DNA of 64,000 nt, taken from assembly GCA_017427775.1 (NCBI GenBank), contig JAFRSD010000012.1, positions 41,761 to 105,760 of the forward strand, read 5' to 3'. Each line of letters starts with the position of its first letter. Within the stretch, counting starts at the first letter, position 1. The notes beneath the pieces are model-generated. The model had not been told where the DNA came from. It made no database searches and saw nothing but the letters and a program-made list of their open reading frames with translations. Shown one piece after another: positions 28,092-36,882 of the stretch. A program made the position numbers and the translations under genes. Source of the DNA: Lachnospiraceae bacterium (GTDB lineage: Bacteria; Bacillota; Clostridia; Lachnospirales; Lachnospiraceae).

Positions 28092-28098
28092 CGTGTTC

Positions 28099-28449
28099 CT
28101 AATATGTCAAAACCGAGATGTATTCGCCTTTTCCTGATTTGTATAAGGCAAACGCGATCACGAGCAGGCTGACGAAAAATACCACCACCAACGGAACACG
28201 TCGGGGAATAAATCCAAACAGCACGACATAATGAACCAAACTTGCCAATATAAACAACGTTAAGTATTTTCCTGTGGATGCCGGCGAATTCGTTATCTGC
28301 CTCGTCAAATCAAATCCGGCGCCGGTCCTCATTCCGGTAGCGCCCCCTCCGATTACCGGCGGTCTCCCCTGTGTCAAAAGGTTTGCCCCGCAGGTGCTGC
28401 ACTTTTTCGCCGTGCTTACATTATCCGAACCGCAAAAGCCACACTTCAT
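28099..28449 (-). CDS. Small zinc-ribbon membrane protein
   Basis: A 116-residue protein with an N-terminal zinc ribbon (Cys3, Cys6, Cys17, Cys20), a Gly-rich linker and two adjacent hydrophobic segments (about 62-82 and 85-104), ending in a short polar tail. The ribbon should lie in the cytoplasm next to the membrane. I do not recognise a specific family and assign no function. It follows the metallo-hydrolase by 27 bases on the same strand and ends at its own terminator, so the two are probably transcribed together. Confidence 0.75.
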   Translation of the reverse strand: MKCGFCGSDNVSTAKKCSTCGANLLTQGRPPVIGGGATGMRTGAGFDLTRQITNSPASTGKYLTLFILASLVHYVVLFGFIPRRVPLVVVFFVSLLVIAFALYKSGKGEYISVLTY

Positions 28450-28476
28450 AAGCCCCTCTTGAAATTCCTTTTTCTC

Positions 28477-29301
28477 CTAAATCTCCACACAGTCACCTGC
28501 GTGAAGATATGTCATTTTCCCCTTAAGAACCGGTTTCATCAGTTCATACGCCTCAGCCCCCGTACAATGTCCCGTGAAAAATGTAACTCCGGTCGCCGCA
28601 AGCACCTCAGCGACCTCCCGAATCCGCGAAACCGCCGTTTCATCATAACCGTCCGCGTTCATCATATGAAAACCGCTGACTACAACGTCCGGATCAGTTC
28701 CGTACAGTTCGCGATACCTCTTTAAGATATTGACGATTCCTTTATGGGCGCAGCCCGAGATTAGAACTGACTTGCCGCCTTCCGTAAGGACCGCGTACTG
28801 CTCATGTTCAAATGCATCCCGAACATAAATCCCGTCTTTCTTTTCATAAAGCGTCCGGTTCCCTTCGGGAGCATACTCCGCCCCGTTCACGCCTGAGAAA
28901 AGCGACATTGCATCGTCAACCCTCGTAATGCCTTCCCGGGGCGTCAGAACCAACCCCGGAAGTTTCATGATCTCCGGATCGATTCCGATATATTTCTCAT
29001 ACTCCCGCAGATTATAATACAGAAGGCCTGCGTTATCCCGCATATAAACAGGTCCGTTATAACCGCGTTTTACAAGCCCCATAAGGCCTCCGGTATGGTC
29101 ATAATGCCCGTGGCTTAAAACAATGGCATCCACATCCGTCACGGAAAGGCCCAGCGCTACGGCATTCGCCCAAGTCTTATCGGATGCACCCGTATCAAGC
29201 AAATAGCGGTGAGAACCCGTTTCCACCAGAAAGGAAAGCCCGTGCTCCGCCGTAACCGGCACGGTTCCGTTTGTATCTTCAATCAGATTTCTTATGATCA
29301 C
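28477..29301 (-). CDS. MBL-fold metallo-hydrolase
   Basis: A 274-residue metallo-beta-lactamase fold protein with the metal motif SHGHYDHTGG (His64, His66, Asp68, His69), later SGCAHKG and a C-terminal FFTGHCTG. It resembles the archaeal/bacterial 7,8-dihydropterin-6-methyl-4-(beta-D-ribofuranosyl)-aminobenzene-5'-phosphate synthase-like group, whose true substrate in bacteria is often unknown. I therefore call only a binuclear-metal hydrolase. The start is GTG 29301 with AGAGG 7 bases upstream. Confidence 0.85.
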   Translation of the reverse strand: MIIRNLIEDTNGTVPVTAEHGLSFLVETGSHRYLLDTGASDKTWANAVALGLSVTDVDAIVLSHGHYDHTGGLMGLVKRGYNGPVYMRDNAGLLYYNLREYEKYIGIDPEIMKLPGLVLTPREGITRVDDAMSLFSGVNGAEYAPEGNRTLYEKKDGIYVRDAFEHEQYAVLTEGGKSVLISGCAHKGIVNILKRYRELYGTDPDVVVSGFHMMNADGYDETAVSRIREVAEVLAATGVTFFTGHCTGAEAYELMKPVLKGKMTYLHAGDCVEI

Positions 29302-29409
29302 GGTTCTGCCTCTTCTCTTTCTTTATCTCTTTCGCCTCCGCTTGCCGCGGTTCCCGCGTTTTTGCACGGGCTTACGGCAATCCTCCGGTCTCCGTCCTGC
29401 GCCGTTCCC

Positions 29410-29438
29410 TTGTCAGCCACCTGTTCGCATGATATACT
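29410..29438 (+). promoter_or_regulatory. Predicted promoter of the 29475 membrane protein
   Basis: TTGTCA (29410-29415), a 17-base spacer and TATACT (29433-29438) with an extended TGA just before it lie 37 bases upstream of the ATG at 29475. Confidence 0.65.
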
Positions 29439-29474
29439 GAAATCGGAAGCAATGCCTATCGGAAAGGAACCGCC

Positions 29475-29912
29475 ATGAGTACCGTTATTCTTATTCTTCT
29501 CGTTATCATCACGGGATGTCTCATCTTCGGACGCGTTGACATCGTTTTGATCGGCGGCGCCGGTCTTTTGATGGCTCTTTCCGCGATTCTGGTCCTTTTC
29601 TTCCTTTTCTGCCTGCTCCGGCTCATCTTCATGCGGCGACGAGAGGCGCATTTTACGCGTATCGATTATCCGCGCGAGAACAGTCTTTATGAAGTTGCTT
29701 TCTATAATGTCGGCGGAAAGGAATACCCCTGTATCTTTCCGGAGGAAGGGATCTTCCGTTCCTATTTTTATAATCCCGACCGGCGTTGTCACGTCTTTTT
29801 AAATGAGCGAAACGGTCGTCTTTTCGATCCCGTCTCGCTCATCACGATTATCTTCGGTTTCTTTGCCGGACTTGCGTTCGGTACGATAGTCTATCTTCTC
29901 TTCTTTATTTGA
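29475..29912 (+). CDS. Small membrane protein of unknown function
   Basis: A 145-residue protein with two hydrophobic stretches at the N-terminus (about 3-22 and 24-52), a basic RRR turn, a soluble beta-rich middle of about 60 residues (EVAFYNVGGKEYPCIF) and a hydrophobic C-terminus (about 120-144). The soluble part is likely cytoplasmic. I know no named family. It has its own promoter, and a GGAAAGGA element precedes the ATG. It ends tail to tail with malQ, the two coding ends overlapping by 8 bases, and no separate terminator hairpin is visible. Confidence 0.8.
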   Translation: MSTVILILLVIITGCLIFGRVDIVLIGGAGLLMALSAILVLFFLFCLLRLIFMRRREAHFTRIDYPRENSLYEVAFYNVGGKEYPCIFPEEGIFRSYFYNPDRRCHVFLNERNGRLFDPVSLITIIFGFFAGLAFGTIVYLLFFI

Positions 29913-31419
29913 AATCTCTGGAGAACATTTTGCAAACCCAGCTGTAGTAGCCTTTGTCCACCTTATCGGGCTCGCCGGGAAGCATGCGCCACTGCCAGTT
30001 CGTTCCGATTGTTGCGGGATGATTGATCCGGCAGGAATTATCAAGATGAAGGAAATCCTGCATCTGTATGATCACGACGTTCGCGATACTCTCATAGAGC
30101 TTGCGGATCATCTGGTCATGCAGCTCCTCTTTCTTTAGGATACCGAAATATCCCATCATCCAGTTGATCTCCCACTCTTCGCGGCCTGCAAGGAATCCCG
30201 CAAGCGTCTCGTTGTCATGCGTTCCCACATAGGCGATGCAGTTCGGACTCTTGTAGTTGTGCATCAGATAGCCGTTCGAGGAATCGCCTGCCACGCCGAA
30301 CTCCAGAACCTTCATGCCGGGATAGCCGCATTTCTCAATCAGATTCTTAACCGGTTGCGTTAACACGCCGAGGTCCTCGGCGATAATCTTCGCGCCCTTC
30401 ACGGACTCGTCAATGACCTTGGTAAGCTTCTCTCCGGGTCCCTTCTTCCATTTTCCGCCTTTGGCCGTCTTACATTTGACAGGAATCGACCAATAGTTTA
30501 CGATTCCGATGAAATGATCGATCCGGATGACGTCGTAAAGCGCCGCGGTCGCCTTCATGCGCTCGCGCCACCATTTGAAATCTTTCTGCTCCATGACGTC
30601 CCAGCGGTATAACGGGTTGCCCCAGCGCTGGCCGTCCGCGGAAAAGGCATCCGGCGGAACGCCCGCAATGTTCTCGGCGTTATGGTCAATATCGAGGTCG
30701 AACAGCTCGCTGTGAGCCCATGTATCGGCGCTGTCCATCGAAACATAAAGCGGAATGTCACCGATGATCTCTACGCCCTGCTCGTTCGCATAAGCGCGTA
30801 GCTTGTGCCACTGCTTGAAGAACGTGAACTGCAGGAACTTCTGGAACGCAATCTCATCGCGAAGCTCCTCTTTCGCTTCGTCTACAGCCTTCTTTTTATG
30901 AAGGCGCAGTCCGTCATCTTCCCAGTTCTGCCAGCTTGCGTAGCCTTCCCGCTCCTTAACCGCCATGAACAGGCAGTAATCCTCAAGCCAGTATGCCGCT
31001 TCCTTCTCAAACTTCTTAAACTCGTCCGTACCGGCGCATCCGCTTCGGGCAAATGCCATACGCAATACACGATACCGGCTTCCGAACTGCGCACCGTAAT
31101 CCACATAACGCGGCTCGGTTCCGTAATACCCCGAGTTAATCTCCTCCTGGGTAAGAAGCCCTTCTTCCTTTAAGGTATCGAAGTCGATAAAGTAAGGATT
31201 CCCGGCAAATGCGGAATAGGACTGATAGGGGCTGTCCCCGTAACTCGTCGGTCCGACCGGAAGCACCTGCCAATACCGGTGTCCCATCTCCTTAAGAAAA
31301 TCCACAAACTGATAGGCTGCTTTGCCCAATGTCCCGATTCCGTAAGGGCTGGGCAAAGAAAAGACGGGAAGAAGCACGCCCGCGCTTCTTCCCCACTCAT
31401 TTTTCTTCGCTGTACGCAT
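29905..31419 (-). CDS. malQ: 4-alpha-glucanotransferase (amylomaltase)
   Basis: A 504-residue GH77 enzyme that transfers alpha-1,4-glucan chains in maltodextrin and glycogen metabolism. Family motifs run through the protein: GIGTLG and YWQVLPVGPTSYGDSPYQS near the N-terminus, nucleophile Asp in RIDHFIG, acid/base Glu in AEDLGVL and the third Asp in GTHDNET. Length is typical for bacterial MalQ. AGAGGA precedes ATG 31419 at about 6 bases. It starts 24 bases after the ABC ATPase gene on the same strand, so it may be read in the same transcript, although a functional link is not obvious. Confidence 0.95.
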   Translation of the reverse strand: MRTAKKNEWGRSAGVLLPVFSLPSPYGIGTLGKAAYQFVDFLKEMGHRYWQVLPVGPTSYGDSPYQSYSAFAGNPYFIDFDTLKEEGLLTQEEINSGYYGTEPRYVDYGAQFGSRYRVLRMAFARSGCAGTDEFKKFEKEAAYWLEDYCLFMAVKEREGYASWQNWEDDGLRLHKKKAVDEAKEELRDEIAFQKFLQFTFFKQWHKLRAYANEQGVEIIGDIPLYVSMDSADTWAHSELFDLDIDHNAENIAGVPPDAFSADGQRWGNPLYRWDVMEQKDFKWWRERMKATAALYDVIRIDHFIGIVNYWSIPVKCKTAKGGKWKKGPGEKLTKVIDESVKGAKIIAEDLGVLTQPVKNLIEKCGYPGMKVLEFGVAGDSSNGYLMHNYKSPNCIAYVGTHDNETLAGFLAGREEWEINWMMGYFGILKKEELHDQMIRKLYESIANVVIIQMQDFLHLDNSCRINHPATIGTNWQWRMLPGEPDKVDKGYYSWVCKMFSRDFK

Positions 31420-31443
31420 TATAGTTCCTCTGGTTACCGTTTA

Positions 31444-32412
31444 TTACTGTCTTTTACGCGATGAACGGCGACGCGGCCGCTCCGGCAATTCTTCCGGGTC
31501 GGGAAGAGGAATATCGTCCGATTCTCCGGCTTCTTCACCGCGGGCATACCGCTCTTCCTCGTCGTCTGCCGACAGATCCTCGTCCCTTCTGCGACGAGGC
31601 TTCTCCGCTTCGTCAAGGATCTCGTAAACCTCGGGAGAATCTTCCACTCCGTCAGCTTCGTCCGCTCCGGAGGAAACGATCTGCGTTTCATCCGAAACCG
31701 AATCCGCTTGATCCGCGAAATCATCCTTCTCACTCTCGGACGGCTCGGGAACAGCTTCACCCGCAACCGGGATCATTCTCTGGCAATGTGCCGCGACTCT
31801 CTTGGAGTAGGTAAATACGATAATCGTATATCCCGCGCTGTTCAAAACTTCAAGGAAGTCCATGAACCGCTCGCGATCCGCTGCGGAAAGGCACCCCGTA
31901 GGTTCGTCCGCGAAAATATACTTCGGCTCCGCGATCATCGCACGGCCCGCACAAACCTTCTGGCGGTCAAGAACGGAGAACTCGGTCGGATAGAACCGGC
32001 CTTTGCCCTTCAGCCCTAAGCCGCGGAGCACTTCACGGGCTCTCTTCAGCTTACGCTTCTTGGTCATGAACCGATGATTCAGCGGCATGGTGATGTTTTC
32101 AAACAAAGTCATATCCGATACAAGCAGCGGGTCTCTCGTAATAATACCGCAGTCCTTGGCGCGGAAACTTGCCATCTTGAACATCCGTCCGAGACCGACA
32201 ACCTTGCCGTCAATCATATAGTGTCCGGAATCCGGTCTCGTAAGACCGGTCATAATATTCATCAGGGCGGTTTTGCCGCTTCCGCGGCGTCCGACGATGG
32301 CAACCATCTCGCCGTCCTGAATCTCCATGTTTACATTATCCAGAATCTTCTTTCTGGGCTTTCCGATTCCGAGGCCGTAAGATTTTGAGATATTAATCAG
32401 TTTTAATCCCAT
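31444..32412 (-). CDS. Degenerate ABC ATPase of MacB/LolD type with charged C-terminal extension
   Basis: A 322-residue ABC protein. Walker A (GRRGSGKT, 41-48) and Walker B (YIFADEP, 165-171) are intact, but other catalytic motifs are changed. The Q-loop region reads GIITRDP with no Gln, the signature LSGGQ is replaced by FSVLD (about 145-149), and the switch His segment reads FTYSK with Tyr in place of His. After about residue 220 comes a hundred-residue tail very rich in Asp/Glu, ending in an Arg-rich stretch. It follows the permease by one base (TGAGATG) and should form a complex with it. Binding of ATP is plausible and normal hydrolysis is doubtful. Confidence 0.8.
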   Translation of the reverse strand: MGLKLINISKSYGLGIGKPRKKILDNVNMEIQDGEMVAIVGRRGSGKTALMNIMTGLTRPDSGHYMIDGKVVGLGRMFKMASFRAKDCGIITRDPLLVSDMTLFENITMPLNHRFMTKKRKLKRAREVLRGLGLKGKGRFYPTEFSVLDRQKVCAGRAMIAEPKYIFADEPTGCLSAADRERFMDFLEVLNSAGYTIIVFTYSKRVAAHCQRMIPVAGEAVPEPSESEKDDFADQADSVSDETQIVSSGADEADGVEDSPEVYEILDEAEKPRRRRDEDLSADDEEERYARGEEAGESDDIPLPDPEELPERPRRRSSRKRQ

Positions 32413-32413
32413 C

Positions 32414-34276
32414 TCACACCTCCTGCGTCCGCCGGAACATCCGGGCGAAATCTCGGATAAGAATCCAAATCATAATAGCAGCCGTCGGATATCCGACAAG
32501 CTTTCCGATGCGGCGGAATACCGGCTTCGGAGCCGTCATGTGAAGTTTCAGCAATTTACAGATAACGAAAGCACAGCCGTAAGACAACGCTGCTGCTAAA
32601 ACGATCATCAGCAGCCCCTCGATCAGATACAGCGCCATCATCTCAACACGATTGGTTCCGGTCAGGTAAAGCGATGTATAAAACTCCTTGCCGCAGTAGA
32701 ACTTATAGAAAAGATACAGTGCAAAAAGGATCATGCAGATCGGGAATGCCTTCTTCGTAAACTTCAGAACCTGATCTGTCAGCTTCATGGAATTCTCACG
32801 GAACAGGATGGAATTGTCCTTGCTTGCTCCGTCAATCCGATAGGTGGTCAACGGATCCTTTTTCGGATTGTCGCGATGGAAGTCTCTCCAGGACTCTTCA
32901 ATCACTTCTGCCAGACTCAGCTGTGCTTCATTGCGTGTCTGCGTCGTTTTAATATATCCGGAGTTCATCATAAACTGAACATGGAACAGCATGGATCTTT
33001 CATCCACCTTGAAGGTCCGCTCCAGCGGGCCAACCGGCTCATCCGTAAGAATGGGCTCGCTGCTTCCCGGTTCCTCCGAGTTATTCTCGGTCTTATTGGC
33101 CGTTTCCTCTTCCTGTTTCTCGGGCTGCAGGAATACGATGTAATCATCAAGTACTACGTCTCTGCCGTAAATCTTCCAGGTTGTTCCCGGATCGAGAATG
33201 TTATGCGCTTCCAGGTTCGTAGTCGTCTGTGCGGCATACATATCAAATTTCGTTCCTGCCGCGATCGTTCCGGCAGCACCGTAATTCGCGCCGACCATGA
33301 CACGTACAACATCCTTCGAAGTCGAATTGGCCAGAGCCTTCAGCCAGTCAGGGGCATCCTCGGTAACCGCAGAGCGCTCGATCCAGAGGCTTCTTACTTC
33401 CGCATACTGCAAGCCGGTCTTCTGGTCATTCTTCTTATTCGGCGGGTTGTTCAGGTATGCGCCGGCCAGAAATTCATCATTCAAATACTTAACCTGAATA
33501 TACACACCGTCCGTATAAGATACGGGAACCTCTTCCTTAATCTCATAGATATCATCCATGGAAATAAACGGACAAAGGATATAACTGCTGAGATCAATCT
33601 CCTTATCACCGATCTTCGCGGTTGCTCCCTTCGGAAGGAATCCGGCGATCTGAAGCTGAATCTTTCCGACGGAATTCTTGGCCGTAAGAATATTGCCGAT
33701 ACGGTAACCGTTCTCCATCTGATAATCGGAGCCGAGCATCACGTAAATCTTTTCCAGATAATCGTTCGGCATGCTGAAAATCTGCTTCGCGTCTTCACCG
33801 AGACGGAATGTTTCCACCATCTTCTCGTCCATCCAGATGGTCTGGACCGTGGTGTATTTGGCGCCGTTATTGTCGATATCCTTGTTTGAATAGAATTCAT
33901 CCGTCTCAAATCCCTTAACAGCCTGATCGGGTCCGAGGAAGGATGCAATCTGCAAGTATTCCTTACAGATTTCCTCATAACCTTTTACCCAGCCGGCCTT
34001 AACCAGATTCGAATGAAAAGCAATCTCAGCCTTCAGGTCACTGTCCGTAACCTGCGGGCTCTTCGTGGATACCTTTCCGCTGAGAAGGTACTTCTGCTCC
34101 TCCGTAGACGCATTCTTCAAATCATAGGTACTTGGAAATGATTTCTTCAGATCTTCTCTGAGAGTGTCCTGAAAAAGCCATGCCGCGCCGCACGCGACAA
34201 AGCCGACCAGAACAATAAAGAAGATATGTTTCTTCATTACGATGGAATACTTTAATTCCTTTAAGAATCTCCCCAT
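32414..34276 (-). CDS. MacB-like membrane protein with large extracytoplasmic domain
   Basis: A 620-residue protein with one N-terminal helix (about 15-33), some 450 external residues, and three C-terminal helices (about 515-535, 545-575 and 590-610). This is the layout of type VII (MacB/FtsX/LolCE) mechanotransmission transporters, although I see no strong sequence match to named members. A low-complexity Glu/Asn/Pro segment lies near residue 405-430. It is first of the unit with the ATPase and possibly malQ. ATG 34276 is chosen because GGAGGT lies 5 bases before it. The frame is open to 34297. Confidence 0.72.
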   Translation of the reverse strand: MGRFLKELKYSIVMKKHIFFIVLVGFVACGAAWLFQDTLREDLKKSFPSTYDLKNASTEEQKYLLSGKVSTKSPQVTDSDLKAEIAFHSNLVKAGWVKGYEEICKEYLQIASFLGPDQAVKGFETDEFYSNKDIDNNGAKYTTVQTIWMDEKMVETFRLGEDAKQIFSMPNDYLEKIYVMLGSDYQMENGYRIGNILTAKNSVGKIQLQIAGFLPKGATAKIGDKEIDLSSYILCPFISMDDIYEIKEEVPVSYTDGVYIQVKYLNDEFLAGAYLNNPPNKKNDQKTGLQYAEVRSLWIERSAVTEDAPDWLKALANSTSKDVVRVMVGANYGAAGTIAAGTKFDMYAAQTTTNLEAHNILDPGTTWKIYGRDVVLDDYIVFLQPEKQEEETANKTENNSEEPGSSEPILTDEPVGPLERTFKVDERSMLFHVQFMMNSGYIKTTQTRNEAQLSLAEVIEESWRDFHRDNPKKDPLTTYRIDGASKDNSILFRENSMKLTDQVLKFTKKAFPICMILFALYLFYKFYCGKEFYTSLYLTGTNRVEMMALYLIEGLLMIVLAAALSYGCAFVICKLLKLHMTAPKPVFRRIGKLVGYPTAAIMIWILIRDFARMFRRTQEV

Positions 34277-34347
34277 ACAAACCTCCGTATACTTCAACGT
34301 TTTTTAGGGTCCCGTCGAAGTACATCTGCAATTTAACATACATAGTA

Positions 34348-34376
34348 ATCATATACCAAAACCGCGAAAAATACAA
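34348..34376 (-). promoter_or_regulatory. Predicted promoter of the MacB-like operon
   Basis: TTGTAT (34376-34371), a 17-base spacer and TATGAT (34353-34348) on the minus strand lie about 70 bases before the ATG at 34276. The leader between them can fold as GTACTTCGACG against CGTTGAAGTATAC, ending just before the ribosome binding site. Confidence 0.6.
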
Positions 34377-34429
34377 CGGAGAGTGACAAATTGATGGCCA
34401 AAAAGTCCTATTTTCGTCTGATTTTCCGC

Positions 34430-34471
34430 AAAAAAGTTCCGGAGCGCCCTCTTTCCGAGAGAAACTCCGGA
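34430..34471 (-). terminator. Terminator after metG
   Basis: CTCCGGA (34465-34471) pairs with TCCGGAG (34438-34444), with extra pairing inside, followed on the minus strand by ACTTTTTTG. It lies about 30 bases after the metG stop. Confidence 0.8.
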
Positions 34472-34501
34472 GTAATTCCCTTTTTTATACGAAAAATGTC
34501 T

Positions 34502-36520
34502 TTAACAGATTTCCGCTCCGCTGGGCATAAACTTCTCGGGGCTCATCAAAGCAAGCTCGCCGTTTTCGTCCTCGGCACAAAGAAGCATGCCTTCGGACTG
34601 AATGCCCGCCAGTGTTGCCGGTTTCAGGTTCGTCAGAACCATTACATGCTTTCCGACCATCTGCTCCGGGCTGTAATCCCTTTTGATGCCGGATACAATC
34701 TGCAGAATCCGGCTGCCGACCTTAACCTGCGAACAGAGCAATTTCTTGGACTTCGGCACTTCCTCGCATTTTACGATCACGCCGACACGGAACTGCAGCT
34801 TTGCGAAATCATCATATGTGATCTCGGCCTTCGGGTCGATGTCAATAAAGCGGCTCTCGTCATTCTCTGCAGTGCCCTGTGCCTCCTCGGGCTTAGCAGC
34901 TTCCGCTGTGATTCCGTTCTCCGCCTCATATTCGGCCTTCTGCTTTGCCTGAATCTCGGCAATCTTCGGTGCAATCTCCTTGAAATCGATTCTTGCGAAA
35001 AGGATTTCGGGCTGGCCGGTAACGGTTCCGCCGTTCGGATAAAGTCCGAATTTATCAAGGTCGTCATATGCACGGATTTCGGTGTTCAGCTGCTTGACGA
35101 TCTTATCGGCAGTATCCGGAAGGAAGCTCTTCAGAAGACCGGCACCGATGGCAATGGACTCGGTCAGATTGTAGAGCACTTCCGCAAGACGGTCCTGCTT
35201 CGTCTCATCCTTAGCAAGTGCCCAGGGCATTGTCTCGTCAATATACTTGTTGCAGCGCTTGAACAGTGCAAAGATCTCGGAAATCGCATCGGCGACACGA
35301 AGATCGTCCATCTTGGCTGCCACACGGTCGCGCGTTCCGGTTACCACTGCCTTCAGATCATCGTCAACCGCTTCCGCAGCTCCCGTTGCCTTAACAACAC
35401 CGCCGAAATACTTGTTCGTCATGGAAATGGTGCGGTTCACAAGGTTTCCGAGCGTATTGGCAAGATCGGAATTCGTACGCTCCGTTACCAGTTCCCAGGT
35501 AATCACGCCGTCATTATCGAAAGGCATCTCGTGCAATACGAAATACCGCACGGCATCGATTCCGAACAGCGAGATCAGGTCATCCGCATAGATGACATTA
35601 CCCTTGGATTTGCTCATCTTATCTCCGCCCTGAAGAAGCCACGGGTGTCCGAACACCTGCTTCGGGAGCGGTTCGCCGAGAGCCATCAGCCAGATCGGCC
35701 AGTAAATAGTATGGAAACGAATGATATCCTTACCGATCAGGTGCAGGTCGGCAGGCCAGAACTTCGCATACTGCTCGGTCTTATTGCCGTCCGCATCATA
35801 TCCGATACCGGTAATATAGTTGGTAAGCGCATCCATCCATACGAAAATGGTATGCTTGTCGTCAAAATCAACCGGGATCCCCCATTTTACCGAGGTTCTC
35901 GATACACAAAGGTCCTGCAGCCCCGGAAGAAGGAAGTTGTTCATCATCTCGTTCTTACGGGAAACCGGCTGAATGAACTCGGGATGCTTGTTGATATGCT
36001 CGATCAAGCGGGGGGCATACTTGCTTGCGCGAAGGAAATACGCCTCTTCGCTGGCGGGATGCACCTCTCGGCCGCAGTCGGGACATTTACCGTCCTTTAA
36101 CTGAGACTCCGTCCAGAAGGATTCACAGGGGGTACAGTACATTCCGTGATAAGCGCTCTTATAAATATCTCCCTGGTCATAGAGTTTGCGGAAAATCTTC
36201 TGCATCTGGGTAACGTGATAATCATCCGTTGTACGGATAAACTTGTCATAGGTTACGTTAAGATGGTCGCAGATGTCCTTGATCTTGCCGGCAATGTCAT
36301 CCACATATGCCTTCGGCTCGATTCCTTTCGCTTCCGCTTTCTGCTCGATCTTCTGACCGTGCTCATCGGTTCCGGTCTGGAAGAACACTTCGTAACCCTG
36401 CTGACGCTTAAACCGCGCGATACTGTCCGCGAGTACGATCTCATAAGTGTTGCCGATATGCGGAACGCCCGATGCATAAGCGATCGCCGTAGTGATGTAA
36501 TAGGGTTTCTTGTCTGCCAT
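34502..36520 (-). CDS. metG: Methionyl-tRNA synthetase
   Basis: A 672-residue class I synthetase that charges tRNA-Met. Visible are the HIGH-type motif in SGVPHIGNTYE near the N-terminus, a zinc-binding CTPC/CPDC pair (about 127-147), the KMSKS loop in GGDKMSKSKGN (about residue 300) and a C-terminal EMAP-type tRNA-binding domain (about 560-672, with FRVGVIVKCEEVPKSKKLL). The length fits the Firmicute form with this domain fused. The gene is alone between its T-box leader and a terminator. AGGAGGAA precedes the ATG. Confidence 0.97.
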   Translation of the reverse strand: MADKKPYYITTAIAYASGVPHIGNTYEIVLADSIARFKRQQGYEVFFQTGTDEHGQKIEQKAEAKGIEPKAYVDDIAGKIKDICDHLNVTYDKFIRTTDDYHVTQMQKIFRKLYDQGDIYKSAYHGMYCTPCESFWTESQLKDGKCPDCGREVHPASEEAYFLRASKYAPRLIEHINKHPEFIQPVSRKNEMMNNFLLPGLQDLCVSRTSVKWGIPVDFDDKHTIFVWMDALTNYITGIGYDADGNKTEQYAKFWPADLHLIGKDIIRFHTIYWPIWLMALGEPLPKQVFGHPWLLQGGDKMSKSKGNVIYADDLISLFGIDAVRYFVLHEMPFDNDGVITWELVTERTNSDLANTLGNLVNRTISMTNKYFGGVVKATGAAEAVDDDLKAVVTGTRDRVAAKMDDLRVADAISEIFALFKRCNKYIDETMPWALAKDETKQDRLAEVLYNLTESIAIGAGLLKSFLPDTADKIVKQLNTEIRAYDDLDKFGLYPNGGTVTGQPEILFARIDFKEIAPKIAEIQAKQKAEYEAENGITAEAAKPEEAQGTAENDESRFIDIDPKAEITYDDFAKLQFRVGVIVKCEEVPKSKKLLCSQVKVGSRILQIVSGIKRDYSPEQMVGKHVMVLTNLKPATLAGIQSEGMLLCAEDENGELALMSPEKFMPSGAEIC

Positions 36521-36585
36521 TGAACTTCCTCCTCATTTTCCTTTGGTATACGTTTCGCACGGCTGATGCCGGACGATTCCTATAC

Positions 36586-36847
36586 AAAAAGGCTCCCGCC
36601 TTATAAAGACGAGAGCCATAGCTTCGTGGTACCACTTTACTTCGCACCTTCCGGTGCCTCACCGGCTGCTTCATACAGCCTCACACGTTAACGGGTGCTC
36701 CCGGCAGGACCTAACGCTACGCGCTCGCCCCTGCGACTCCGAGACCATGTTCCCATCGCGAATTGCCGTTCCGCTCTCACCAGTACGGATTCTCTGTATC
36801 GGATTCCCGACGGTACTCTTCTCTTCACTGTCTTTGTCTTATGGAAT
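36586..36847 (-). ncRNA. T-box riboswitch leader of metG, methionine specifier
   Basis: On the minus strand the leader contains the T-box core (AAGTGGTACCACGAAGC, around 36638-36622), then a terminator hairpin (GGCTCTCGTC at 36617-36608 with GGCGGGAGCC at 36600-36591) followed by five T residues. Upstream, GGGAACATGGTCTCGGAG has the layout of a specifier loop, with AUG at 36748-36746. Uncharged tRNA-Met is expected to stabilise the antiterminator and allow metG transcription. The element class and downstream gene agree. The exact specifier position is inferred. Confidence 0.92.
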
Positions 36848-36853
36848 GGGTAC

Positions 36854-36882
36854 ACTATACTACCCTTTTCGGTTTCTGTCAA
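36854..36882 (-). promoter_or_regulatory. Promoter of the metG T-box transcript
   Basis: TTGACA (36882-36877), a 17-base spacer and TATAGT (36859-36854) on the minus strand. The -35 box overlaps the stop codon of the giant surface-protein gene, so no room remains for a separate terminator between the two units. Confidence 0.85.

Noticed and set aside
34391..36100. 569-residue plus-strand open frame opposite metG
   Set aside because: Antisense shadow of a well-identified synthetase gene, without family features.
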